Assembly (NCBI RefSeq): GCF_000718165.1
Contig: NZ_JOEY01000009.1
Coordinates: 62,001-126,000, forward strand
DNA length: 64,000 nucleotides
Source: Streptomyces fulvoviolaceus
GTDB taxonomy: Bacteria; Actinomycetota; Actinomycetes; Streptomycetales; Streptomycetaceae
Direction: 5' to 3'
Shown here: in pieces, positions 1-9,027 of the stretch
How the letters are laid out: each line of letters starts with the position of its first letter
How positions within the stretch are numbered: position 1 is the stretch's first letter
Program-made: the position numbers and the translations under genes
The notes under the pieces: generated by a model
Told to the model about the DNA's origin: nothing
The model's database searches: none
The model's input: the letters and a program-made list of their open reading frames with translations, nothing else

Positions 1-88
1 CAGGGGCGCGGTCGCCGCGCTCCTCGACACCGTCGCCCGGGACGGCGTCGCGCCGCGCAAGGACCTGGAACTCCGGCTGCCCGAGTAG
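1..88 (+). CDS. C-terminal end of a folate-pathway gene, probably folK (partial)
   Basis: Only the last 28 codons are present, ending at the TAG at 86-88 with the residues KDLELRLPE. The product itself cannot be recognised from so short a tail. The guess of folK (hydroxymethyl-dihydropterin pyrophosphokinase) rests on context: a DUF3180 gene follows 106 bases downstream on the same strand and folE lies just beyond. In actinomycetes DUF3180 genes commonly follow folP-folB-folK. The codons have the strong G/C third position of a real gene. Confidence 0.5.
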   Translation, partial: RGAVAALLDTVARDGVAPRKDLELRLPE

Positions 89-194
89 TCGTTAAGGTCG
101 AGACGACCACGGGGCGGCCCGACAGGACGGCCGGACCGGACAGGTCACCACGACCACCGTCCGCGACCGCGGTCCGGGGAGCTGAAGGGACACC

Positions 195-680
195 GTGAGA
201 GAGCTGCGCATCAGGCTGCTGGCAGGCGTTTTCGTCGTCGCCGGGGTTCTGTCCTGGGCAGGCGCCCGCCTCTGGAACTCGGTCGGGACCCTTCCCAGCG
301 TCCCCCTGGCCGCCCCCATCGTCCTCGCCCTGATCGCCGTGGTCCTGCTGGCCACGGCGCTCTCGATCCGCGCCCGCCTCAAGGCCCAGCGCGAGCGCCG
401 CCCCGGCGCCAAGGGCGTCGATCCCCTGATGGCCGCCCGCGCGGTCGTCTTCGGCCAGGCCAGCGCCCTGGTCGCCGCCCTCGTCTCCGGCATGTACGGC
501 GGCACCGGCGCCTTCCTCCTGGAGTCCCTCGACATCCCCGCCCGCCGCGACCAGGCCATCTATGCCGGCTTCTCGGTCCTGGCGGGCGTCGCCGTCATAG
601 CGGCCGCCATCTTCCTGGAGCGGGTCTGCAAACTCCCGGAGGACGACGACCGGAACACGGGAGCCACGTCGGCAGCATGA
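195..680 (+). CDS. DUF3180 family membrane protein
   Basis: A 161-residue membrane protein of unknown function. Four hydrophobic segments are visible, at about residues 7-24, 38-57, 80-108 and 118-142, with a basic stretch after the second (KAQRERRPGAKG) that should face the cytoplasm. The GTG start is supported by GAAGGGA seven bases upstream. The size and four-helix layout fit DUF3180, which is usually the last gene of the folate operon. It converges on folE, with 31 bases between the two stop codons and no clear hairpin there. Confidence 0.75.
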   Translation: MRELRIRLLAGVFVVAGVLSWAGARLWNSVGTLPSVPLAAPIVLALIAVVLLATALSIRARLKAQRERRPGAKGVDPLMAARAVVFGQASALVAALVSGMYGGTGAFLLESLDIPARRDQAIYAGFSVLAGVAVIAAAIFLERVCKLPEDDDRNTGATSAA

Positions 681-711
681 GGCGTGACCGCCGGAAAGTC
701 CCGTCGGAGCG

Positions 712-1317
712 TCAGCGCGCCATGATGAGGCTCATCGCCTCATTGCGGGTCGCGGGGTCACGCAACTGGCCACGGACCGCCGACGTGATGGTCTTCGCCC
801 CGGGCTTGCGGACCCCCCGCATCGACATGCACATGTGCTCGCACTCGACGACGACGATCACACCCCGCGGCTCCAGGATCTTCATCAGCGAGTCTGCGAT
901 CTGCGTGGTGAGTCGTTCCTGCACCTGCGGCCGACGGGCATAGACGTCCACGAGCCGGGCCAGCTTCGAAAGGCCCGTGATCTTGCCGTCGACGGACGGG
1001 ATGTACCCGACGTGGGCGACGCCGACGAACGGCACCAGATGGTGTTCACAGGAGCTCAGGACCTCGATGTCCTTCACGAGGACCATCTCGTCGTGCCCCA
1101 GGTCGAACGTCGTCGTCAGCACGTCCTCGGGCTTCTGCCACAGTCCCGCGAATATCTCCCGGTACGCCCGCGCCACCCGCGCCGGCGTCTCCCTGAGCCC
1201 CTCACGGTCAGGGTCCTCTCCGACCGCGATCAGGAGTTCGCGGACGGCGTTCTCGGCGCGCTTCTCGTCGAAATCGCCGATGGAGCCCTCGCCGTCCAGC
1301 GTCACGGGGTCGGTCAT
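712..1317 (-). CDS. folE: GTP cyclohydrolase I
   Basis: Catalyses the first committed step of tetrahydrofolate synthesis, GTP to dihydroneopterin triphosphate. The protein is 201 residues starting at [11 protein letters not shown], the usual streptomycete length. The frame stays open 12 codons further upstream, but that start lacks a good ribosome site while GGAACGAGG precedes this ATG. The zinc ligands are visible as Cys90 and His93 (CEHH) and Cys163 (EHMCMS). The substrate-binding stretch around [13 protein letters not shown] is intact. A strong hairpin separates folE from ftsH upstream, so folE probably has its own promoter. Confidence 0.96.
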   Translation of the reverse strand: MTDPVTLDGEGSIGDFDEKRAENAVRELLIAVGEDPDREGLRETPARVARAYREIFAGLWQKPEDVLTTTFDLGHDEMVLVKDIEVLSSCEHHLVPFVGVAHVGYIPSVDGKITGLSKLARLVDVYARRPQVQERLTTQIADSLMKILEPRGVIVVVECEHMCMSMRGVRKPGAKTITSAVRGQLRDPATRNEAMSLIMAR

Positions 1318-1361
1318 CTGGTGCCTCGTTCCTAGGTGTCCCTGCATGCGCATACGAAAGC

Positions 1362-1397
1362 GCCGCGCCCCCCAGGCTAAAACCAGGGGGGCGCGGC
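1362..1397 (-). terminator. Hairpin between ftsH and folE
   Basis: A perfect 12-base-pair stem (GCCGCGCCCCCC at 1362-1373 with GGGGGGCGCGGC at 1386-1397) closes an A-rich 12-base loop. It lies 40 bases past the ftsH stop codon and before the folE start. There is no long U tract, as is common for streptomycete terminators. Confidence 0.8.
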
Positions 1398-1437
1398 ATC
1401 CATTCCGGGCCTGGTGAGGTCACCGAGGCTGAGCGGG

Positions 1438-3471
1438 TCAGCTCTCCGGGCGGTCCTCCGGGACGGCCTCCGTGGCCGGCTCCGCCGCGGTGACCTTGGC
1501 GGTGCTGATCGCCGGGGTCGCGCCGTTGGCGCCGTTCGTCAGTGCGAGCTCCCTGGGGGAGAGCACCGGCGGACGGGTGGACGGCGTACGGCGGGAGGAT
1601 CCGGTCCAGGCCGGCCGCGGGGGACGCTTGACGATGGGAGCGAAGACCTCTGCGATCTGCTCCTTGTTGAGCGTCTCCTTCTCCAGCAGCTGGAGCACGA
1701 GCGCGTCGAGGACGTCGCGGTTCTCGACCAGGATCTCCCAGGCCTCGTTGTGCGCCGTCTCGATGAGCTTCTTGACCTCTTCGTCGACCAGCGCGGCGAC
1801 CTCTTCCGAGTAGTCACGCGGGTGCGACATCTCCCGGCCCAGGAACGGCTCGGTGTTGTCGCCACCGAACTTGATGGCGCCGAGACGCTCGGTCATGCCG
1901 TACTGCGTGACCATCGAGCGAGCCGTTGCGGTGGCCTTCTCGATGTCGTTCGCAGCGCCGGTGGTCGGGTCGTGGAAGACCAGTTCCTCGGCCGCGCGGC
2001 CGCCCAGCATGTAGGCCAGCTGGTCCAGCATTTCATTGCGCGTGGTCGAGTACTTGTCCTCGTCCGGCAGGACCATCGTGTAGCCCAGAGCACGGCCTCG
2101 CGAGAGGATCGTGATCTTGTGGACCGGGTCGGAGTTCGGGGAGGCCGCCGCGACCAGGGCGTGGCCGCCCTCGTGGTACGCGGTGATCTTCTTTTCCTTG
2201 TCCGACATGATCCGGGTCCGCTTCTGCGGGCCCGCCACCACACGGTCGATGGCCTCGTCGAGGCTGTGGTTGTCGATGAGCTTCTTGTCGCCGCGCGCCG
2301 TGAGGAGCGCCGCTTCGTTCAGCACGTTCGACAGGTCCGCGCCGGTGAAGCCCGGGGTACGCCGGGCGACAGCCCCCAGGTCGACGTCCGGGGCGACCGG
2401 CTTGCCCTTCTGGTGGACCTTGAGGATCTCCAGACGGCCCTGCATGTCCGGGCGGTCGACCGCGATCTGGCGGTCGAAGCGGCCGGGGCGCAGCAGCGCC
2501 GGGTCGAGGATGTCCGGACGGTTCGTGGCGGCGATGAGAATCACACCGCCCTTGACGTCGAAGCCGTCCATCTCGACGAGCAGCTGGTTCAGCGTCTGCT
2601 CACGCTCGTCGTGACCACCGCCGAGGCCGGCGCCGCGATGGCGGCCGACCGCGTCGATCTCGTCGACGAAGACGATCGCCGGGGCGTTCGCCTTGGCCTG
2701 CTCGAAGAGGTCACGGACCCGGGAGGCACCGACACCGACGAACATCTCGACGAAGTCGGAACCCGAGATCGAGTAGAAGGGGACGCCGGCCTCGCCCGCG
2801 ACGGCTCGCGCGAGCAGGGTCTTGCCGGTGCCGGGAGGGCCGTACAGGAGTACGCCCTTGGGGATCTTCGCCCCGACTGCCTGGAACTTCGCCGGTTCCT
2901 GGAGGAACTCCTTGATCTCGTGGAGTTCTTCGACGGCCTCGTCCGAGCCCGCGACGTCCGCGAACGTCGTCTTCGGGGTGTCCTTGGTGATGAGCTTGGC
3001 CTTGGACTTCCCGAAGTTCATGACCCGGGAGCCGCCGCCCTGCATCTGGTTCATCAGGAACAGGAAGACGACCACGATGAGGACGAAGGGGAGCAGGGAG
3101 AGCAGGATCCCGACGAAGGCGTTCTGCTTCGTCGGAGAGACGGTGTACCCGTCGGGGATCTGCTTGTCCTGGTACTTGGTCTGCAGCGTGTTGGCGATGG
3201 TCACGCCCTGGTCGCCGATGTAGCTCGCCTGGATCTTCGAGCTGCCCTCGACCTTTTCGCCGTCCTTGAGCTGCACCTTGATGGTGTTCTCGTCGCCGGT
3301 GGTGAGCTTGGCTGATTCGACCTTGTTGTCATTGATCGCCTGGACGACCTGGCCGGTGTCCACCGTCTTGTAGCCGCCGGACGAGCCGACGACCTGCATC
3401 AACACGACCACGGCAAGGACGGCCAGCACGATCCACATGACCGGCCCACGGAAGTATCGCTTCACGTCCAT
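1438..3471 (-). CDS. ftsH: ATP-dependent zinc metalloprotease FtsH
   Basis: Membrane-anchored AAA+ protease that degrades misassembled membrane and some soluble regulatory proteins. The start chosen is [10 protein letters not shown] (677 residues). The N-terminal helix is at residues 11-29, the extracytoplasmic domain at about 30-117 and the second helix at 118-141. The AAA module has Walker A GPPGTGKT at 211-218 and Walker B IVFVDEID at 266-273. The protease site HEGGH is at 433-437. The tail after about 600 is Pro/Thr-rich and probably disordered. The frame continues upstream; an in-frame ATG at 3507 lies seven bases after a TATCAA -10-like box, so a leaderless longer form is possible. Confidence 0.95.
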   Translation of the reverse strand: MDVKRYFRGPVMWIVLAVLAVVVLMQVVGSSGGYKTVDTGQVVQAINDNKVESAKLTTGDENTIKVQLKDGEKVEGSSKIQASYIGDQGVTIANTLQTKYQDKQIPDGYTVSPTKQNAFVGILLSLLPFVLIVVVFLFLMNQMQGGGSRVMNFGKSKAKLITKDTPKTTFADVAGSDEAVEELHEIKEFLQEPAKFQAVGAKIPKGVLLYGPPGTGKTLLARAVAGEAGVPFYSISGSDFVEMFVGVGASRVRDLFEQAKANAPAIVFVDEIDAVGRHRGAGLGGGHDEREQTLNQLLVEMDGFDVKGGVILIAATNRPDILDPALLRPGRFDRQIAVDRPDMQGRLEILKVHQKGKPVAPDVDLGAVARRTPGFTGADLSNVLNEAALLTARGDKKLIDNHSLDEAIDRVVAGPQKRTRIMSDKEKKITAYHEGGHALVAAASPNSDPVHKITILSRGRALGYTMVLPDEDKYSTTRNEMLDQLAYMLGGRAAEELVFHDPTTGAANDIEKATATARSMVTQYGMTERLGAIKFGGDNTEPFLGREMSHPRDYSEEVAALVDEEVKKLIETAHNEAWEILVENRDVLDALVLQLLEKETLNKEQIAEVFAPIVKRPPRPAWTGSSRRTPSTRPPVLSPRELALTNGANGATPAISTAKVTAAEPATEAVPEDRPES

Positions 3472-3654
3472 CCATACGGAGCGGTGTCGCCCCGTCCCTC
3501 CTGCCATAGTGAGTTTGATAAGACAGTTCTTCTGACGGTACCCCAGCATTGTGGCCCGAAGCCGCACGGGACGGCTGGCTGACCCGTCTGCATGCTCCAA
3601 CGGCGCGGGGCCCGCTGGGGTTCCCGATCTTCTTACGGGGCTGGGCCCTTCGGG

Positions 3655-4215
3655 TCAGCCGCCGTAGACGTGAGGCGCGAGCGTACCGACGAACGGGAGG
3701 TTGCGGTACTTCTCGGCGTAGTCGAGGCCGTAGCCGACGACGAACTCGTTGGGGATGTCGAAACCGACCCACTCCACGTCGATGGCGACCTTGGCGGCGT
3801 CCGGCTTGCGCAGCAGCGTGCACACCTTGAGCGACTCCGGCTCGCGCGAGCCGAGGTTGGACAGCAGCCAGGACAGCGTCAGGCCGGAGTCGATGATGTC
3901 CTCGACGATCAGGACGTGCTTCCCCTTGATGTCGGTGTCGAGGTCCTTGAGGATCCGCACGACACCGGAGGACTGGGTGCCCGCGCCGTAGGACGACACC
4001 GCCATCCAGTCCATCGTGACGGGGGTGGACAGCGCCCGGGCGAGGTCCGCCATGACCATCACCGCGCCCTTGAGGACGCCGACGATCAGCAGGTCCTTGC
4101 CCGCGTACTCCGCGTCGATCTTCGCGGCGAGCTCTACGAGCTTCGCGTCGATCTCTTCCTTGGTGATGAGCACCTCTTTGAGGTCGGTGCCCATGTCTTT
4201 CGCGTCCACCCGCAT
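3655..4215 (-). CDS. hpt: Hypoxanthine phosphoribosyltransferase
   Basis: Purine salvage enzyme that joins hypoxanthine or guanine to PRPP. The protein is 186 residues from MRVDAKDMG. The PRPP-binding loop is [13 protein letters not shown] at about residues 101-113, with the two acidic residues and the following Asp typical of the family. The flexible loop [14 protein letters not shown] is at 71-84. A GTG six codons upstream is in frame but less likely. The gene lies 73 bases downstream of tilS and upstream of ftsH. tilS-hpt-ftsH is a widely conserved bacterial order. Confidence 0.95.
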   Translation of the reverse strand: MRVDAKDMGTDLKEVLITKEEIDAKLVELAAKIDAEYAGKDLLIVGVLKGAVMVMADLARALSTPVTMDWMAVSSYGAGTQSSGVVRILKDLDTDIKGKHVLIVEDIIDSGLTLSWLLSNLGSREPESLKVCTLLRKPDAAKVAIDVEWVGFDIPNEFVVGYGLDYAEKYRNLPFVGTLAPHVYGG

Positions 4216-4288
4216 CACTTTCGGTCGTCCCACACCGGCTGCCCGAGCCCTCCGAAGGGGCCCGGATCCCCCCGAAAGGGGATGAGAT

Positions 4289-5329
4289 TCAGCCTTGCCG
4301 AATCACCAGTCTGCCACCCTGCCGCTGAGCGACGACCTTGCCGGGGAGATTGATGGCTCCCTGGCCGCGCCAGCCGGTGATCAACCGGTCGAGTTCCTCG
4401 ATGTGACGGGCGAACAGCGAACCCGCGGGGGCCCCGGCCTCGATGGCGGCACGGCGCAGGATGCGGCGGCGTACGGCGGGCGGCAGGGCGTAGAGCTTGG
4501 CGCACTCCAGGAGGCCGGTGGCGTCCCGGACGGAGGCCTCGGCCTGGCTGGCCCAGGCGTCGAGGGCGTCGGCGTCGTCACGGGAGAGCTGGGCCGTACG
4601 GGCGAGAGCCTCCACGACGCCTTTGCCGAGCGCCTTCTCCAGGGCGGGCAGGCCTTCGTGGCGCAGCCGGGAGCGGGTGTACGCGGGGTCGGCGTTGTGC
4701 GGGTCGTCCCAGACGGGCAGGGCCTGGACCATGCAGGCCTTGCGGGCGGTCTGCCGGTCGAGGTGGAGGAAGGGGCGGCGGTAACGGCGGGCGGCCCCCG
4801 GACCGCCGGAAACGGCGGCCATGCCGGACAGGGAGCGGATGCCGGAGCCGCGGGCGAGGCCGAGCAGGACGGTTTCGGCCTGGTCGTCGCGGGTGTGGCC
4901 GAGCAGGACTGCGGTGGCGCCGTGGCGGTCGGCCGCTGCGTCGAGGGCGGCGTAGCGGGCGTCGCGGGCGGCGGCTTCCGGTCCGCCTTCGCGGCCGACG
5001 GTGACCGCGGTGGACTCGACGGGGTCGAGGCCGATCTCACGCAGGCGCAGAACGACCTCCGCGGCGCGCAGGTCGGAGCCGGGCTGCAGGCCGTGGTCGA
5101 CGGTGACGCCGCCGGCCCGCATGCCGAGCTTGGGGGCCTCGAAGGCGAGGGCGGAGGCGAGGGCCATCGAGTCGGCGCCACCGGAGCAGGCCACGAGCAC
5201 GAGCGGCGACGGCGGGCGCTCGTGCGAGGTCTGCGCCGGGATGTCGGCGGTCGGGTGTTCGTTGAGGATGTCGTGGAGGACGCGGCGGACCGCCAGGCGT
5301 ATCGCCGCGACCGCAGGATGGGGACCCAT
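4289..5329 (-). CDS. tilS: tRNA(Ile)-lysidine synthase
   Basis: Converts the wobble cytidine of the CAU anticodon of tRNA-Ile to lysidine using ATP, so the tRNA reads AUA. It is essential in most bacteria. The protein is 346 residues. The PP-loop ATP pyrophosphatase motif SGGADS is at 49-54, followed by a conserved [19 protein letters not shown] region. The C-terminal part is short compared with E. coli TilS, as in other actinomycetes. GAAGGGAA sits just upstream of the ATG. It is first in the tilS-hpt-ftsH group. Confidence 0.93.
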   Translation of the reverse strand: MGPHPAVAAIRLAVRRVLHDILNEHPTADIPAQTSHERPPSPLVLVACSGGADSMALASALAFEAPKLGMRAGGVTVDHGLQPGSDLRAAEVVLRLREIGLDPVESTAVTVGREGGPEAAARDARYAALDAAADRHGATAVLLGHTRDDQAETVLLGLARGSGIRSLSGMAAVSGGPGAARRYRRPFLHLDRQTARKACMVQALPVWDDPHNADPAYTRSRLRHEGLPALEKALGKGVVEALARTAQLSRDDADALDAWASQAEASVRDATGLLECAKLYALPPAVRRRILRRAAIEAGAPAGSLFARHIEELDRLITGWRGQGAINLPGKVVAQRQGGRLVIRQG

Positions 5330-5522
5330 GTCCGGTTCCCTTCATGAAGTTTTCGGGGGGGTGAACCCGAGCTCGGTCACTCAGAGTGTGTAGATGGTGA
5401 CAGAACCGGGCCGTTCCCCGAGCATCGCACGCCTATCCACGGCTCACGGTCCCTCGGACGGGTGATTGGAGGGGCGTTCGCCTGCCGTCGGCTGGATTCC
5501 TTTCACGACGCGCCCGCGGGGT

Positions 5523-6647
5523 TCACGATTCGGCTTTGCGGTGCACCCGCGCGACCCAGTCCGCCGGTTTGGCGATCTCCGTCTTGGTCGGGAGGGTGTT
5601 CGGGGAGGTCCACACACGGTTGAAGCCGTCCATGCCGACCTGTTCGACGACGGCCCGCACGAAGCGTTCGCCGTCGCGGTACTGCCTGAGTTTGGCGTCC
5701 AGACCCAGCAGCTTGCGCAGAGCCATGTCCAGTCGGGAGGCGCCCTTGGCGCGACGCTGCTGGAACTTCTCGCGGATCTCCGCGACGGTCGGTACGACTT
5801 CCGGACCCACTCCGTCCATCACGAAATCGGCGTGGCCCTCCAGGAGCGACATCACGGCGGTGAGGCGGCCGAGGATCTCCCGCTGGGCCGGCGTCTGCAC
5901 GATCTCCACGAGGGAGCGGCCGCTGTCGTCCTCCTCGCCCTCGGGGCGCCCGCCGGCGAGGGACTGGGCGGCCTCCCGGATGCGCTCCAGGACGGTCATG
6001 GGGTCGACCTCGGTCTCGCCCAGGAACGACTGGATTTCGCCCTCCAGGTGGTCCCGCAGCCAGGGCACGGCCGTGAACTGCGTGCGGTGCGTCTCCTCGT
6101 GCAGGCACACCCACAGCCGGAAGTCATGGGGCTGTACGTCGAGTTCGCGCTCCACGTGCACGATGTTCGGGGCGACCAGGAGGAGCCGACCGCCGCCGTT
6201 CGCCCCGGCGGGGAGTTCGCGGGTGGCCGGGGCGAAGGTCTCGTACTGGCCGAGGACGCGGGAGGACAGGAAGGAGAGCAGCATCCCGAGTTCGACGCCG
6301 GTGACCTTGCCGCCGACGGCGCCGAGGACCGCGCCGCCGGGGGTGTTGCCGCGCCGCTCCTGCATCTTGTCGAGCAGCGGCTTGAGGATCTCCCGGAACC
6401 CGGCGACGTTCGCCCGGACCCAGCCGGGGCGGTCGACGACGAGGATCGGGGTGTCGTGCAGACCTTCCGTCCCCATACGAGTGAAGCCCCGGACGTGTTC
6501 CTCCGAGGACTTGGCGTGTCGGCGCAGTTCCGCGACGACGGCCCGGGCCTCGTCGCGGCTCACCTCGGGGCCCGGCCGCACGAGCCGGGTCGCGGTCGCC
6601 ACCGCGAGATTCCAGTCGACCATCTCGGCACCACCGATGCTCGTCAT
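5523..6647 (-). CDS. Zinc-dependent metalloprotease family (DUF2342)
   Basis: A 374-residue protein of the actinobacterial DUF2342 family, annotated as zinc metalloprotease or coenzyme F420 biosynthesis-associated. The substrate is unknown. The HExxH zinc-binding motif is HEETH at 183-187, inside WVCLHEETHRTQF. The C-terminal half is helical and charged. No signal peptide is visible, so it is probably cytoplasmic. An alternative start is MVDWNLAVATA at residue 9. It lies between dacB and tilS on the same strand, 53 bases after dacB. A 193-base gap before tilS holds no gene I can support. Confidence 0.85.
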   Translation of the reverse strand: MTSIGGAEMVDWNLAVATATRLVRPGPEVSRDEARAVVAELRRHAKSSEEHVRGFTRMGTEGLHDTPILVVDRPGWVRANVAGFREILKPLLDKMQERRGNTPGGAVLGAVGGKVTGVELGMLLSFLSSRVLGQYETFAPATRELPAGANGGGRLLLVAPNIVHVERELDVQPHDFRLWVCLHEETHRTQFTAVPWLRDHLEGEIQSFLGETEVDPMTVLERIREAAQSLAGGRPEGEEDDSGRSLVEIVQTPAQREILGRLTAVMSLLEGHADFVMDGVGPEVVPTVAEIREKFQQRRAKGASRLDMALRKLLGLDAKLRQYRDGERFVRAVVEQVGMDGFNRVWTSPNTLPTKTEIAKPADWVARVHRKAES

Positions 6648-6700
6648 GCGTCAACCGTACGTGAGCGGTCCCACTTGGGGCAGGTCGCTCGGGTCGGCGG

Positions 6701-8353
6701 TCACCTGCAACCGCAGGCCGACAGTGCCGTCGCCGTTCTGTCCAGCGCCGCCTGGGCCGCCGTGGCACTGCTCGTGTCCGACGCCAGGAAGGCGAAGGCC
6801 AGCAGACGGCCGTTCTGGTCGACCACTGTTCCGGCCAGCGTGTTGACGCCCGTCAACGTGCCCGTCTTCGCTCGTACGATGCCGGCCGCACCGTCGGTGT
6901 AACGGCTGGTCAGGGTGCCCGTGAAGCCGGCCACCGGGAGGCCGGTGAGGACCGGGCGGAGTTCGGGGTGGGAGGGGTCGCCCGCCTCGGCCAGCAGCGA
7001 GGTGAGCAGGTCGGCGGTGAGTTTGTCGGCTCGGTCGAGGCCGCTGCCGTCGTTGAAGTCGGCGCCGGACAGCGGGAGTCCGAGCTTCTTCAGCTGGGCG
7101 CGGATCGCCTGCCCACCACCGGCGAAGTCGGCGCGCTGCTTCGAGGCGACGGCCGTCTGGCGGGCGAGGGCCTCGGCGATGTCGTTGTCGCTGTTGGTCA
7201 GCATGCGCTCGACCAGGGTGGAGAGTGGGGGTGACGTCACCTCGGCCAGCGTGTCCGAGCGGCCGGTCGCCTTGGAGGGGCCGGGGGACGTCGTCCTGAT
7301 GCCGTGGTCCGACAGGAACTCGGCGAACCTGCGGGTCGCGTCCGCCGCCGGGTCGCTCACGCGGGGCGCGGGGCCACTGGCGGAGTCGTCGGTGCGGGCC
7401 TCGTCGGCCATCAGGGCGCTGACCGGGGCGAGGTTGTCGTTGACCCCGATCGGGTGGATCTCGGAGCCCGCGTAGAGCGTCGTGTCGTACGAGAGCGTGA
7501 CCTGGCTGATGTCGCGCTTCTTCAGGGCGGCGGCCGTCTCGTCGGCGAGTGTGCGCAGGCTCGCCCAACCCTCGGCGTCCTTGCGGGCCGTCAGCGTGGG
7601 GTCGCCGCCGCCGACCAGGACGAGTTCCTTGGTGTCGGGTTCGAGGGCGGCGCGGGTGGTGAGCCGGTGGTCGGCGCCGAGGGCCGAAAGAGCGGCGACG
7701 GCGGTGGCGATCTTCGTGGTGGAGGCGGGGGTCAGCGCCGCGTCGGCTCCGGCACCGTAGAGCTGCTTGCCGGTGGCCACGTCGACGACCGCGGCGGTGT
7801 GGCGGGTGCCGAGGGCCGCGTCGGCCAGGAGCGGGTCCAGGACGTCGGCGAGGGCCGGTCCGTTCGGTGCCGACTTCACGGAGCTGCCGGCGCCGCCGAG
7901 GCCGGTGAGCACGGATGCGGCGCTCGGGGCGGGGCGGGGCGCCGAGGCCGTCGTATCGGAATCATCACCGTGATCTGCGCCACCCGTCTGCTCCTGGGCG
8001 GCGGCCCGGTCCCGCTCGGCCGTACGCTGACCGGAGGAGTCCCAGGGGCCGGCGGCGGTCGCCACTGCGGCGGCCAGCGCCAGCCCGGCGGTGGCGGCGC
8101 CCGCGGTGAACTGCCAGGTCTTCGGCCTCGTGCCCCGCGCGACCTGCGGTTTCGCGGCCTTCGCGATCCGTGCGACCCGCGGTTTCGCGGTGGCGACGGC
8201 CCGTGCGAGGCGTGGTCGTACGGCGTCCACGGTTCGGGTGAGACCCGGCCGTACGGCGTCCGCGGCTCGTGCCAGACGCGGTCGTACGGCGTTCGCGACC
8301 CGCTTCACATGCGGTTTCGCGGCCCGCCACGGCCTCAGTTCAGGCACGACCAC
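6701..8353 (-). CDS. dacB: D-alanyl-D-alanine carboxypeptidase/endopeptidase (PBP4 type)
   Basis: Peptidoglycan-trimming enzyme of the S13 (PBP4) family. The 550-residue protein has the three active-site motifs: STTK at 211-214, SDN at 388-390 and KTG at 496-498. A single hydrophobic helix at about 85-103 anchors it, with the catalytic part outside and a Gly/Ser/Asp-rich linker at 104-165. Unusually, the cytoplasmic N terminus (13-67) is five back-to-back 11-residue repeats rich in Arg, Ala and Val. The ATG at 8353 keeps these repeats; a downstream start would lose them. It is divergent from ppa. Confidence 0.93.
   Translation of the reverse strand: MVVPELRPWRAAKPHVKRVANAVRPRLARAADAVRPGLTRTVDAVRPRLARAVATAKPRVARIAKAAKPQVARGTRPKTWQFTAGAATAGLALAAAVATAAGPWDSSGQRTAERDRAAAQEQTGGADHGDDSDTTASAPRPAPSAASVLTGLGGAGSSVKSAPNGPALADVLDPLLADAALGTRHTAAVVDVATGKQLYGAGADAALTPASTTKIATAVAALSALGADHRLTTRAALEPDTKELVLVGGGDPTLTARKDAEGWASLRTLADETAAALKKRDISQVTLSYDTTLYAGSEIHPIGVNDNLAPVSALMADEARTDDSASGPAPRVSDPAADATRRFAEFLSDHGIRTTSPGPSKATGRSDTLAEVTSPPLSTLVERMLTNSDNDIAEALARQTAVASKQRADFAGGGQAIRAQLKKLGLPLSGADFNDGSGLDRADKLTADLLTSLLAEAGDPSHPELRPVLTGLPVAGFTGTLTSRYTDGAAGIVRAKTGTLTGVNTLAGTVVDQNGRLLAFAFLASDTSSATAAQAALDRTATALSACGCR
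8153..8317 (-). repeat. 33-base tandem repeats encoding 11-residue units in DacB
   Basis: Five 33-base units encode residues 13-67 of DacB. The units are KPHVKRVANAV, RPRLARAADAV, RPGLTRTVDAV, RPRLARAVATA and KPRVARIAKAA, with a partial sixth (KPQVARG). Each begins Lys/Arg-Pro and keeps hydrophobic residues at fixed places, as in 11-mer amphipathic helices. Confidence 0.9.
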
Positions 8354-8432
8354 CAGCCCCTTTCGCGATCACACACCTGCGTGAGGGACACTTAACCACC
8401 AGAACTATGTGCTGATCATGGAGGAGCCACCG

Positions 8433-8924
8433 GTGGAGTTCGACGTCACGATCGAGATTCCGAAGGGTTCGCGGAACAAGTACGAGGTGGACCACGAGAC
8501 CGGTCGGATCCGCTTGGACCGTCGCCTCTTCACCTCGACCAGTTACCCGGCCGACTACGGCTTCGTCGAGAACACCCTCGGCGAGGACGGCGACCCGCTG
8601 GACGCGCTGGTCATCCTGGACGAGCCGACCTTCCCCGGCTGCCTCATCCAGTGCCGCGCGATCGGCATGTTCCGGATGACGGACGAGGCCGGCGGCGACG
8701 ACAAGCTGCTGTGCGTCCCCGCGCACGACCCGCGCGTGGAGCACCTGCGGGACATCCACCACGTGTCGGAGTTCGACCGTCTGGAGATCCAGCACTTCTT
8801 CGAGGTCTACAAGGACCTGGAGCCCGGCAAGTCCGTCGAGGGCGCCGACTGGGTGGGCCGCACCGAGGCCGAGGCCGAGATCGAGCGGTCGTACAAGCGC
8901 TTCAAGGACCAGGGCGGTCACTGA
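8433..8924 (+). CDS. ppa: Inorganic pyrophosphatase
   Basis: Soluble family I pyrophosphatase, which hydrolyses PPi from biosynthetic reactions. The protein is 163 residues. The GTG start at 8433 is preceded by GGAGGAG with six bases of spacing; an ATG eight codons upstream would place the ribosome site inside the gene. The family active-site stretch [11 protein letters not shown], with its metal-binding aspartates, is intact. The lysine/arginine-rich [14 protein letters not shown] substrate region is near the N terminus. It is transcribed away from dacB and followed at once by a strong hairpin. The membrane pyrophosphatase hppA is in the same window. Confidence 0.96.
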   Translation: MEFDVTIEIPKGSRNKYEVDHETGRIRLDRRLFTSTSYPADYGFVENTLGEDGDPLDALVILDEPTFPGCLIQCRAIGMFRMTDEAGGDDKLLCVPAHDPRVEHLRDIHHVSEFDRLEIQHFFEVYKDLEPGKSVEGADWVGRTEAEAEIERSYKRFKDQGGH

Positions 8925-8933
8925 GCCTGCAGT

Positions 8934-8973
8934 CGCGAAGGGGCCGCACGCGGGCGCGTGCGGCCCCTTCGCG
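8934..8973 (+). terminator. Strong hairpin after ppa
   Basis: A long perfect inverted repeat (arms 8934-8952 and 8955-8973, 19 bases each) starts nine bases after the ppa stop codon. With a realistic loop the stem is about 17 base pairs. No U tract follows. Confidence 0.88.
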
Positions 8974-9027
8974 TATCTGTGCGCATACTGAGGCTTGCTG
9001 AACGTGTCGTACAGGGAGCGCTGCGCA

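Noticed and set aside
1414..3315. A 633-codon open frame on the plus strand opposite ftsH.
   Set aside because: Opposite-strand frames stay open in high-GC DNA. The minus strand encodes FtsH with all motifs, and the plus translation has no recognisable fold.
3472..3654. A riboswitch or sRNA upstream of ftsH.
   Set aside because: I see only a -10-like box and GC-rich stems with no recognisable conserved riboswitch core.
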